The notes under the pieces: generated by a model
What the model saw: only the letters and a program-made list of their open reading frames with translations
Database searches by the model: none
What the model was told of the DNA's origin: nothing
Part shown: piece by piece, positions 1 through 10,300 of the stretch
Position numbering within the stretch: position 1 is the stretch's first letter
Layout: every line of letters starts with the position of its first letter
Made by a program: the position numbers and the translations under genes
Assembly: GCA_905116865.2 (NCBI GenBank)
Contig: CAJHNH020008537.1
Coordinates: 543,882-607,881 of the forward strand
DNA length: 64,000 nucleotides
Reading direction: 5' to 3'
From: Candidula unifasciata
Lineage: Eukaryota > Mollusca > Gastropoda > Stylommatophora > Geomitridae

Positions 1-189
1 AAGAGCACTGTTGAACACAATATTCTTACCAACGCTGTGCTATCAGTGTTAGTTAGTTAGTTATTCGACAGATTATCATCATCGCAAATAGAACCATTCA
101 GTCCATAAGTGCTCAGATCATCACCTCAGTATCTCCCTCAGCGTGTAGTGGCTTATGACACCAGTTCCATGTTAGTTTACTAATCTTTT

Positions 190-658
190 TTAGGCCCCCA
201 TGTAGCGCTCTTGTCTGGCTTCTCCCCTTTTGATGTTATGCTCGTGTAGTCTGGTCAGTGATGCAAATTCACAATCATTACTTGATTCGTTTAATCGAGC
301 TGCCTCTGTGAGGGTATTCTGTATATCAGCCCTGTCCATTGCTCGTCTGTTTCCCACATGAGCATCACTTGCAAGTCTATCAGCTCGTTCATTGCCCTTT
401 ACATCAGAATGCTCCGGAACAAACATGGATCTGATTTTTGTATGCCTAGATCTATTCAGGGACTCCACTTAATTGTCTTCGTATGCAGCTCTTCTCGGTA
501 TTTTTGAGCATATTAATTTTATCACCCAAAAAGCATGCCCGTGTTTCTAGCCTGGCCATTGCTTTAGCTGCTGTCTTGACCTCCACAGTCAAACTGCTTG
601 TCGTCAAGGCGAAGGCGTTGCAGTCTTGTTCGAAAGTTCTCCCTCCGACCTGAATCAC
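190..658 (-). pseudogene. Decayed LINE RNase H domain (family I)
   Basis: Minus-strand translation gives two out-of-frame pieces of one RNase H-like domain. The upstream piece (about 452-658) carries a degenerate Leu-Thr-Thr-Ser-Ser-x-Thr-x-Glu block like those in the other family I copies of this window. The downstream piece (190-468) carries Val-Lys-Gly-Asn-Glu-Arg-Ala-Asp-Arg-Leu-Ala, the motif holding the last catalytic Asp of RNase HI. The frames overlap and are shifted, so it cannot make a functional enzyme. Such domains lie at the C-terminus of several animal non-LTR retrotransposon clades. I read it as a 5'-truncated dead copy. Confidence 0.7.
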
Positions 659-660
659 GA

Positions 661-1040
661 CAGCAGTAATTTTTCTAAAATATCACGTTCAACCCTCAGG
701 GTTATAACTGATATATAGTGTTAATTGAGTTCTCACGGTGTATATTTGTTAGTTTAAATTTACATATCATCTTTACCAAGATGTAATTTGAATTGTTTGT
801 TATTTTGCTTTGACAAGATGTAATTTGTATTGTTTGTTATTTTGCTTTGATTTTTAATAAGAATTATGATAGAAATTGTATTATGAATAATTAGCCAATG
901 TTGCTAACACTGTGTAATTAACATAGTGGATACATTGTTTCCTTAGTGTGCAATCGTTGATTATTATAATCGATTTTGCCTGTAGTCGAAACTTCTTCAA
1001 AGATGCCATAGGTATATCATGTTTCGTGTTAAAAAAAAGA
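661..1040. other. AT-rich spacer with a 38-bp direct repeat
   Basis: No gene is visible. A direct repeat of about 38 bp (roughly 776-813 and 814-851, starting aagatgtaatttg) is present in two nearly identical copies. The rest is AT-rich unique sequence. Confidence 0.5.
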
Positions 1041-1044
1041 AGAA

Positions 1045-1330
1045 GATGGACGTAGGAACGATTATATCAGAAGGAGAGTCGGCACAGAACTAATACCGAA
1101 CTTTATAGGGTGACAACAGATGAAATGGTTTGACCATGTAACAAAACTGGCAATAGACAGAACACCACAGAGCAATATTATGCATATACAAAGGCAACAG
1201 ATCAAGAGGTCTGCTATGAACAAGTGGACTGCGGAAATATAGGATATAATGAAAAGTACTATGTACGAGAAGCGAACAGAATGGAACATTCAAAAGATCT
1301 AATGCAGCGAGGTATACTAGGAGTAGAGAA
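1045..1330 (+). pseudogene. LINE reverse-transcriptase C-terminal remnant
   Basis: With frameshifts, the plus strand shows a Lys-Trp-Phe-Asp-His-Val block (about 1121-1140) followed by basic sequence. This is the decayed form of the 'lK(W/Y)FGHv' motif found just after the reverse-transcriptase domain in RTE/Jockey-like LINEs, and seen in better shape at 33.8, 37.5 and 59.7 kb. Multiple stops; no function. Confidence 0.5.
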
Positions 1331-1669
1331 AAGAAGGAAGATGAAAATATATTAATTAATTCGCGGCTTCATAATACAACACTTCATTAGATTGCACTTT
1401 TTATAGGAATCATATCAAGATGTCTGCCGCTGTTAAGGCATGTTACTTGTTACTTTCGGTTTCTGTGTTATTAAATATTATTTACCTGAACTCTGAACCT
1501 GTTTCATAATTGTTCATAATTCATAATAGAACTCAGATTAAATCAATTTTAATGATGCAGTATTAATAATATTATATAAATATTCATAGTAGTAGTAGTA
1601 GTACAATTTATTTCATATTTACAACCCAAATCAATCAAAATGAAAATAATTATAATTATACAATTAATT

Positions 1670-1677
1670 GAATTATT
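1670..1677. repeat. Left 8-bp target site duplication
   Basis: GAATTATT immediately outside the left inverted repeat; identical to 2610-2617. Confidence 0.85.
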
Positions 1678-1772
1678 GGCTCTACTGGCAAATCCGGACG
1701 AAGAATAAACAGCCTTGGACGACTTAGTCAGAGTTCTCTCCCGTGGCCGCACTCCAAACAGTGATCGGAAAA
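1678..1772 (+). repeat. Left terminal inverted repeat of Merlin-type element
   Basis: Reverse complement of 2515-2609 with one mismatch (about base 17). Similarity continues weakly for another 20 bases (an aacgaaaca block). Confidence 0.9.
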
Positions 1773-1945
1773 GCCACAACGAAACAAAAAAGACAGTCAC
1801 GTCGACATCAGGGCTGCCAATGCTTGGTTCTTTCCCCCAGATCTGGTTTTTTTTTGACGCTACAGGACAAATCTGGGTTTTTTTGGTTGTGTTTTGTTTG
1901 TTGGTGTTTGCCGATTTGTATGCGTTAATGATCGATAAATTTGCG

Positions 1946-2002
1946 TGGTTAGGGTTAGAGAGTAGGATTAGGGTTAGCGGTAGGGTTAGGTTTAGCGTTA
2001 GA
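1946..2002 (+). repeat. Telomere-like TTAGGG variants inside the Merlin element
   Basis: About 57 bases of degenerate ggttaggg/gattaggg/gcggtaggg units. A complementary CCTAAC-type block lies at 2222-2352, so the two blocks form a second, internal inverted repeat. Confidence 0.75.
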
Positions 2003-2042
2003 TTTGACAATTTTGACGCCGGAGTACCCTATAAACGCGCAC

Positions 2043-2166
2043 AGTCCCATACACACACAAACAATCGAGGGCCTCTGGATGCTGGTAAAACGCACAATTC
2101 GCCAACGATTGGGGGCACCAGCCGCACGCTATTGGCGTCATATTTGGCAGAGTTTCAGTGGCGCCA
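2043..2166 (+). pseudogene. Merlin/IS1016-type transposase C-terminal fragment
   Basis: Two overlapping plus frames give the hallmark C-terminal blocks of IS1016/Merlin DDE transposases: His-Thr-Gln-Thr-Ile-Glu-Gly-Leu-Trp (from about 2052, including the conserved Glu) and then, after a one-base frame change at the G-run near 2111-2115, Gly-Thr-Ser-Arg-Thr-Leu-Leu followed by Tyr-Leu-Ala-Glu-Phe-Gln-Trp-Arg. The N-terminal helix-turn-helix and the first two catalytic Asp residues are absent. Position inside a TIR element with an 8-bp duplication independently supports the family call. It is a relic and cannot be active. Confidence 0.75.
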
Positions 2167-2221
2167 CTCCCACAAACATCAGATTGTCGGCCAGTATTTC
2201 GAAATCCAATGTCAAAATTTT

Positions 2222-2352
2222 CACCTAACCCTACCCCTAACCCTACCCCTAACTCTAACCCTAATCCTACCCCTAACCCTAACCCTACCCCTAACCCTAA
2301 CTCTAACCCTAATCCTACCCCTAACCCTAACCCTACCCCTAACTCTAATCCA
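2222..2352 (+). repeat. CCCTAAC-type telomere-like array inside the Merlin element
   Basis: About 130 bases of cctaaccctacccctaac-like units, on the plus strand the complement of the 1946-2002 block. Interspersed ctaactcta variants show it is not a pristine telomere tract. Confidence 0.8.
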
Positions 2353-2514
2353 ACAACCGCATGATGATGACTACACAACCATTCACACTGCCTCACGCAA
2401 CCGTACGCAACCCTGCACGCAACCATATGATGATGCCACGATGCCTCACTCAACCGTACGCAGCCCTACACGCAACCGCAGGATGATAGCTAAGTGTGTC
2501 GTTTGTTTCGTTTG

Positions 2515-2609
2515 TTTTCCGATCACTGTTTGGAGTGCGGCCACGGGAGAGAACTCTGACTAAGTCGTCCAAGGCTGTTTATTCTTCGTCCGTATTTGCC
2601 AGTAGAGCC
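2515..2609 (-). repeat. Right terminal inverted repeat of Merlin-type element
   Basis: Reverse complement of 1678-1772; followed directly by the GAATTATT duplication. Confidence 0.9.
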
Positions 2610-2617
2610 GAATTATT
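2610..2617. repeat. Right 8-bp target site duplication
   Basis: GAATTATT, identical to 1670-1677. Confidence 0.85.
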
Positions 2618-3765
2618 AATTGCATATATATTTAATCGTAATAAAATATTTAATAAATAATCGATGAGCACTGTCAGCTATCACTATACTAATTATAACC
2701 TCAAGGGTTAAACAGGATATTGGAATAATCACTAGTAGTTAGTACTATACTATGTGTTTTTGTTTTGTGCAAATGTTGAATGAATTAGAAAGTAACTTAT
2801 GGATGTCCCCATGTGCAGTAGTTGTTAGTGTAGTCAGTAGTTAGTGTAGTCAGTAGTATACTGTTTTATCTCAGAAGCACAGTGACTGCTACTGCTAGTA
2901 CAGTACATGGTAACAAGCCAACGCCTACACTAACAACATTATGCTGTAAACAAAGCCGATCAACATATGTGTTGTTATTTGATATTTTAATTTTTTATGA
3001 AACCGTTCTGCAGTAACAGAATGCAGGCAGACAAAATTAACTCTTTCAGGACCACATTTTTTTCTGGGGTTTGGACAGCATTAATTTTGAGCAGAATTAT
3101 TTTACGGCAACATGACAAAGCGCTGAAGAAAATTTTTTTGGCTATATCGGGACATAATATATCCAGTAAAGATAAATGAGTGCAGAATAAATCTAAACTA
3201 TTTAAATGTCAGTATAACAACCAAATAATATTAAAATCACACAACATTCAAGGATGTTAGACACATATGAAGTCTGTTTACACAACAAATGTTTTGCTTA
3301 GCTTACTTTTTTACTTGTTCAACAACACTGCTATCCAATTTCTAAGAATGCACATGCTTTATCTGTTCAGTTATGTATCAGCTAGTGGCTCTTTTCTAAA
3401 CTTCTACCCCATATTATGGTGGCCAAACAATTTTCCTAACAGGGCCTCAGTCCTATGCAAGATGGAACCAACTTTCTAAGTGTAACCACTTTAGCCTTAT
3501 GGATTTGTTAACTTTCAGCGCTAGATAGTTGTTATGTCAACACATTCTACCCCAAGTTTGTGTTCTAGATTATGAGTGATAGTTTTTGAATTTGGTTGAG
3601 AACCTGGGTTTCTCGCATGAGTGCCCATCAATTTTAACCATTTGACCAGCTGCTTCTCTTAAATCTTAATATTTAAATTATTACAATATAATAATTTATA
3701 GGACAGGAGTTGAACAATGGGGATATAGGGCAATAGTCCTTAAACTTGTTTGGCTCAATGAAAAA
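2618..3765. other. Unannotated AT-rich sequence upstream of WDR55 exons
   Basis: No convincing exon, promoter or repeat family recognised. A short tagtgtagtcagtagt duplication lies near 2825-2855. The missing first exon of WDR55 could lie here, but I could not find it. Confidence 0.4.
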
Positions 3766-3769
3766 AATT

Positions 3770-3965
3770 GTTTCATTGCCTGCCATGCCTGTAAGCATAG
3801 TCAGTCATGATTCGCCATCCTGTAAGATCAGCAAAATCACGGATCGGGTCAGTGCTCTTGTCCCACCCCAGACTTGTGGTCAAGCCATCAAGGTATTTAC
3901 TTCTTTGCTTGCTTCACGCCATCTGTCTATCAATCTTGCCAGTTATCTGTTCCTTGCCAGGAAAT
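3770..3965 (-). pseudogene. LINE ORF2 extreme C-terminus remnant
   Basis: Minus-strand reading gives a Trp-Thr-Gly-like start, a degenerate Asp-Leu-Thr-Gly-Trp-Arg block and Ala-Tyr-Arg-His-Gly. This resembles the 'eWTGl...aeDR..WR.iv.dAyrhG' ending of RTE-like ORF2 proteins. Several residues are changed and the fragment is short. Confidence 0.4.
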
Positions 3966-4269
3966 AGATCTTGTGTAAAACTGTAATCAAACAAATATAA
4001 TGATGCAATGAAATGTTTTTTTAATTGTCTTTCTTCCAGTTTTCAACAGCATCCTCTGCTCTGTCTCGTCTTATTGTTGTTTTCAACAGCATCCTTTGGT
4101 CTGTCTTGTTGTTTTAACAGCATCCTCTGTTTCAACCAAAACCTGTACTAACCAGCAAAAAGCACTTTCTAGAAACAATAGGTTAGGAGAATATTGGAGT
4201 ACTGATGGATCTGTCTGATGTGCAGTTAAAATGATCTTTTAGACTGTTTCCTGCTGTTTTTCTGTTAAG

Positions 4270-4379
4270 GTGCTGGACTGCCCAAAGGATTTAACATTTG
4301 AGGATCTCGTCACAACCATACAGTGTCATCCATCAAAGAACCTTGTTGCTTCCGGGTTGATTAATGGAGATGTTTTTAT
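4270..4379 (+). CDS. WDR55: WDR55 first recognised exon
   Basis: Acceptor ttttctgttaag before GTG CTG GAC; donor at GTAAGT (4380). Codes for 36 residues plus two bases (phase 2) ending Gly-Asp-Val-Phe. It corresponds to the start of blade 1, so another exon with the initiator Met must lie upstream (phase 0 junction). Confidence 0.88.
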
Positions 4380-7300
4380 GTAAGTCAAATGTTTTAATGA
4401 TTACAGTAGAACCTTAACATACAAATTAATCCCTTCCATGAATGAGTCTAATGGTGAATAACCCGTATCCTGGAAAACAGTTTTCCCATTTAACCTAATT
4501 ATTTTAATTTGTTGCGACCCTCCAAAAATCACCCGATTAGTTTCTTTCTACTTGTGTTTATCACATTAACTGTATTGCTTACAATAATAATTGTGTGAAA
4601 ACCAAATACTGAAATAAAATTCAAATAAACTCTTAATTTACATAAAGAAACTTGCAGAAACTTTCTTTTAAGGTGATAGCTAGGGAGATGTAGGTGAAGC
4701 AAATAGTTTTGTTATCACTAAAACAGTACACTTGATTTCTATCTTTCTTTCTGAAAGGCTGTCAGGTAACAGCGAGTTCTCTTCTCTTCATTTCATATCC
4801 TGGATTTTTCCTCGCATTCTGGGGCAGAAGAATTAGTGAGCCTGACCTCCTGCTCTACAAATCTCATGTTTGGGTACACTGATATCATGGAGTTCCACTG
4901 TATTCTGGAATTCTTTGTTGGCTGCTGTGGAAGGGGACTGAGCATATGTGGGAATGGCCCAACAATGATGTCAGTTCATCATTCTTCTCCTTCTTCGATC
5001 CTTCTGACAGAAAACTTATATCAGGAGGCCTGTAGCCTTTATGAAAGCTATCGTGCAATCCATATCCTCTCGTGTACCATTCAGTTTTGTCTTCATTGTG
5101 GTTGGAACAGGCCAGATTGTATCTCTATTGTCAGCACACAGTTGACAGTGTTGGAGCACATGCTCAGCATTTTCGGGTGCCACGCTGCAGGGACACGTCT
5201 CCGTATTTCCTGCACCGAAAAATTTGAACATATGTTGACGAAATCTGTTGTGCCCAGTCCTTAGTCTGAATATAATAGACTGTCCCTCTCTAGAGAGGCG
5301 ATGAAGTGAGTCTTGGGGAGAAAATCTGTTGTGGGTATCCAGCCACCTTTCTTGGATACTAGATTGTATTAGTGTTTTCATCTCTTGGTGGGTTAAGTCG
5401 CTATTTGGTTGTACCATGTCACTGCCGCTTCTGGCCAATCTGTCCGCTATTTCATTGCCTTCCAAGCCACAGTGACCTGGAATCCACTGCAGTACAGATT
5501 GTTCTACTGAAGAGCCTAAGTAAATCAGCTGTTGCGTCAAGTCTACAAACTGAGTGTTTTTTGGGTTAACAATAGCTTGTAGAATTGACAAAGCATCAGT
5601 CAGAAAGACCACTCTACTATATTTGCTGTGCTGTTGTCCATTCAGGAAAGAACATGCCGCTAGAATTGCTTCTGACTCTGCTCTGTAATTGGAGGAATAT
5701 GAACCTGTTGGTACAGCCTGGTTGATTTTTAAACCATTTGGGCATTCAATGTATATTCCTCCTCCTCCGTCTCTTACTGCTCTCTTGGCTGAACCATCTG
5801 TATACACTCGAATCCAACTCTGGTGTGGATAAAGTCTATTGATCTCTCTTTCTGTAGTTGATTTCATATCAGTGCTGCTCATTGATGATTTGGAGGAGAT
5901 CCCTGCTACAGTGGTTCTGACTGTTGATAGGCTATCCCTAAGCCAAGGGGGGCAGTCGTAGGGTTTAAGTGGAACATTTGTTTTTATGAGGGAGTTTAGG
6001 GACAGCGAGCTTGGCATTTGCGTTCTTAATAAAACAAGTTCTCTTTAGTCTAGCCTTCTGGGGTTTCTGCAGTCGGCTGTGCATGGGTTGAGCATATGGT
6101 TGTGAATCATGGAAATCTAACTTTTTAAGTCCTAGACAATTCACTAGTAGATGCCTAACATAAACTATAGCCACAATGAATAATGTATGAGTGTAATACT
6201 TTAACAAGGGCAATGCTTATACCCTTGCATGTAAACTTGATTATGTTGCATTTTGAAATAGCTAGCCAGATTTCAACAGTATGTGTCAGATCACATCGTA
6301 TGTCACATGATTCACATGTACAGTAGTTTATCATACAGTCCATTGTTTGGGACTGAAAGCTAGAAGCGAAGCCTTATTACAAACTCTTGAGAAAAAAGTC
6401 CATCAAAGATGTAAACAGCGGATAATGGATAGTGAGAAGCAACAACAAAATGCATAATCTTACCTTTAATTAATAGCATCATGAATGCTAGCAGACTGCA
6501 ATGGTTGGGGCGATACAAGAGAGATACAAAAAAGTTTGCATACAAAAGAGTTGAACCAGAGTAGACCATACAGCAGACCAAGAAGACATGTAATAGCAGA
6601 CTTACAAACCCTTGGAGCCACAAACTGGAAAGAGAAGGTTAAGAACTTTAGGGGCTTGGAATGTTGAGTATCGCAAACAGATATCCATCTAGAGGGAAAG
6701 TAGAACCTGTTAGTTTCACAGTATCCCAAACACAACAAGTGAACGTTAAGGCTAGAGAGCCCTCATCAGCACATAATAAACAGTGAACAAAAATACACAG
6801 ACTCACTTAACTGACTTATCTCCAATAGAAGTAACACTTCTGTCTGGTCATTAGAATTAATATATGCATGTGTGGCCGCCACAATTGAATACAGGCCAGA
6901 AAAATTTCCTGAGCAACAAGGGCCATAACTCTAAGATGTATAATAGGTTAGAGTCCCCTAGAGGATCGGGCACCCAAAAGATAAATAAAGCGATTCTCAA
7001 GAGACTTACAGAATCTCTGAATGCTGAAGTAGAAGAAGACATTTCTATGAAGACAACAGAAGGGTTTTACAGGTGAATGTAAACTCCCCATACTAGTTTA
7101 TAGATGAAGTATACTAACCACATCAAGCATTAGATGATACAAATATGGAGGTGGCATCATATGCCAGATATGTATCAAAGCATAATAAAAGAGTCCTTTT
7201 CTTACTTTTATTTATGTTGCAAAACAGACGGCCAATTGAAAGAAATGCAAAATCGGAGGAATTATGTGTGTATGGTCAAGAAAATGTGAAACAAATAGGA

Positions 7301-10300
7301 TGAATCGACAGGTTTCTGTGGGCTACAGAAATCTTGCAGCTCCATCGAAACAGTGCGTCTGGCAGTTCTCAGAATCTAATTAAGATTTTCTTGACCAAAA
7401 ATATTGATGTGGTTCATCAGGGTCCACGCTGTCCCAACATGGCTTCATAAGGTATTTAAATGTTGCCGAAGCTGACAGTACTGCTAAAAGAGATGTGTCT
7501 TGAGTCACAAGAAGATCAGTAGAGTGCAGCTTTCTGCACTGTACTCCATTTCCCAAAAAAACTTCTGGAATACCTACAGCAGGGGCTGAAGCACTAACAG
7601 AAGTGCAGCCCCGAATGAAAAGTTCAGAAGAGAGCATGAGCACTAAAGAGGGCTTCAGCCCTTCGGGTGAGTAGCTGTATTTTCTTAAGCTACAAGTTAG
7701 ATACCATTTATACAGACCTTATATATTGTGTATAAATTGTCCAATAAATACATGATGCATTGCATTGTTATAAAAGAATTAAGTTTAGTTTGAACATCTT
7801 CAGACATTCCTTCAGCTGTGAAGCAGAAAATGCAGAAGTTCACCAGTTTGTTCATCACAGGAAAACTTGTAGGGCCCTAAGGTTCTCAGATGATGGCAGG
7901 CGTTTGTTTTCAGTGTCCAAAGACAAGTCTTTGTACTGCGTTGACGTGGAGACGGGCCGGCTCAAGAAGAAAATCAAAAATGCTCATGAGTATGTCAGCT
8001 TTATTTTAACTGATTGTATGTCAGCTTTATTTTAACTGATTGTATGTCAGCTTTATTTTAACTGATTGTATGTCAGCTTTATTTTAACTGATTGTATGTC
8101 AGCTTTATTTTAACTGATTGTATGTCAGCTTTATTTTAACTGATTGTATGTCAGCTTTATTTTAACTGATTGTATGTCAGCTTTATTTTAACTGATTGTA
8201 TGTCAGCTTTATTTTAACTGATTGTATGTCAGCTTTATTTTAACTGATTGTATAATTTATCAGTATTTAAAGAGCCAGATTATTGTTGTGATTATTGTTG
8301 TTATGTCTTCCCCGTGTGGGTCTCAGTGCCCCATTTTGGGGGAACCAACGAATGAAAAAACTTTATTTTCAAAGAGGTCAAATAGTGAGATAATATTCAA
8401 ATAGCTTCCAATTGTATTTATAGAGGTTATTGATATTTTTGATTGGTTGTGGAAGTTGGTTTGCCATTGCTTTCTGGACGGTCAGCTTCTCAATACCACT
8501 GTCGAAACCAGCGCAAGGCCCGCAACACTTTGGCATTACAAAGAGTGTTCGCAACCCCTAAGGCACAGACACTGACTCCATGATTGATACTGACTCTTTT
8601 TTGAAGTTCTGTAAGCGGTTTCATTATTGAACTTGGACAACCATCCCATATTGTGGAGCAGCAATCTAGATGGGTCTGAATATGTGTTATCACAGTTCCA
8701 AACTTCTCAGTAACTCTGTTTGATTATATTAGGTTCCCCGTGTGGGTTTCGGGGCCCTGTTATAGGGAAAACAAGAATAGACTCACTACCTACCCAAAAG
8801 CATGTCGTAAGAGTCGACTAATTGGGAGCTTCCTTCGAAGTCGGAGTGCATCTGCCTGAGAGGCAAGGAACCAGCAGTCTGCACACAGATGAGTCAGATC
8901 TGTAAAACGGATGCACACGCAACACTCTGGTTTTGGAACAGGACTGCAGTCCAGAAGTGGATGAACAACCAGAACTTTCCGCCAGAGTTTACAGCTGGTG
9001 ACCAAGAAGAAGAAGAAGATTATATTAGGAGTGTTGATTTCTGTCAGAAACAGAATCTATGCATCATGGGATGATACCTACATGGTCTTTTATTCATTGC
9101 ACAGTACATATCACATGTCTATGACATGGTCATGTTCAGTATAAACAGTTCTGTGCGGTGCGGCACTGACAAGCTTCAAATGAACACTCCTAAAAGGTAA
9201 AGCATATAAAGATACAGGGTCGGCACCATATGCCCTATATGCAAATGAGAGGAGGGATGTAGAGGTACATCACAAGTGTGGTGGTGCGCTAGGGCCTGTC
9301 TAGACCTAGAGGCATATCTCCATGGTCATCCTAAAAACAGATTTCCAGCAGCAACCCAGGTCAGAGTAGATTGAAGCAATGTTTACTTTCCAGACTGCAA
9401 AGCCTGAGGTGTGAGGAACCAACAGTCTGCACACAAAATAGCCAGATCTGAAACACTGATGTTCACACAACACCAGAGTCCTGGAACCGGACCAGAGTGC
9501 ACAAGTGGATGAACAACAAAGACTTTCTGCTAGAGGTCTCAGCCAATGAATGCGAAGAACCTTTGCATAGGTTACAGGTCAGAGATGATTTGTTGCTGCA
9601 GTAAAACATTAACAGGACCTTGCTGAAGGTGAACAGTTATCAGGGATACAATTTTGATTCCAGCAGGGTTGTTTTATTAAAAATATATCTGTTTGTCCCT
9701 GGTTAGCACAGATTTGTTTAAGACAAACTCTTGATTGTTTGCTCTCTTGGAATTTGTATGAATGAGGCTTTACTGTGCTTGTTTATTGGGCCTTTTCATA
9801 TGTTGCATGTCTAAGAGGATATGTTTCTGTCTCCTTCTCAGATCCCCAATCTACAGTTTAGCTCTCACCGGGGACACATTTCTGGCTACTGGAGACGACG
9901 ATGGGGTTCTTAAGGTCAGTTTTTCTATGATTTTGTTACAGTATGTCTGGTGAGCTGTGGTGGCACAGTAGTTAGTGCACTTGCCTCCAAGTTCCTCAGT
10001 TCATATGATATCACATCTAGTTTGTAGAATGGAGGATGAGGCGGTCAGTTCAGCGTTGAGAATCAGCTGCACACACACACACACATTGTGATTGTAAACT
10101 ACCTCCACCTTTCTCAAGATGCTCTGTGAGCCAGTTACAATCACACAATGTGCATGCGGCTGGTTCTCAAGCAAGCGGAAGGCTTCAGTAACCACCTCAG
10201 CCTCCATTCTCAAACTACATGTCATTTGCCAGGCTTTGTTGCACTTAACAAGGTAAGCGGAGGATAAGAAGAAGACCAGGCTGCCTAATTTTCTGGGAAT

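Larger units (their letters stand above)
1678..2609 (+). mobile_element. Non-autonomous Merlin-type (IS1016-like) DNA transposon
   Basis: A 932-bp element bounded by terminal inverted repeats. The 95 outermost bases of each end match with one visible mismatch, and both ends start GGCTCTACTGGC. It is flanked by a perfect 8-bp target duplication, GAATTATT, at 1670-1677 and 2610-2617. Merlin elements are known to make 8-9-bp duplications. An internal segment encodes the C-terminal end of a Merlin/IS1016-family transposase, broken by a frameshift. The interior also contains two blocks of telomere-like repeats in opposite orientation. With only a transposase fragment left, this copy needs an enzyme from elsewhere to move. 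Confidence 0.85.

Noticed and set aside
1946..2352. Chromosome end or true interstitial telomere
   Set aside because: Both orientations occur inside one transposon bounded by TIRs and a target duplication, and units are degenerate.
3806..3820. ATG ATT CGC CAT CCT with GTAAGA donor as WDR55 exon 1
   Set aside because: Phase would fit, but it lies in sequence that reads as a LINE remnant on the other strand and lacks the acidic N-terminus expected of WDR55.
5016..6017. Host ribonuclease H gene
   Set aside because: C-terminal Cys/His tail, GAA 3' end, loss of upstream frame and sister copies at 16.6 and 58.6 kb show it is a LINE fragment.
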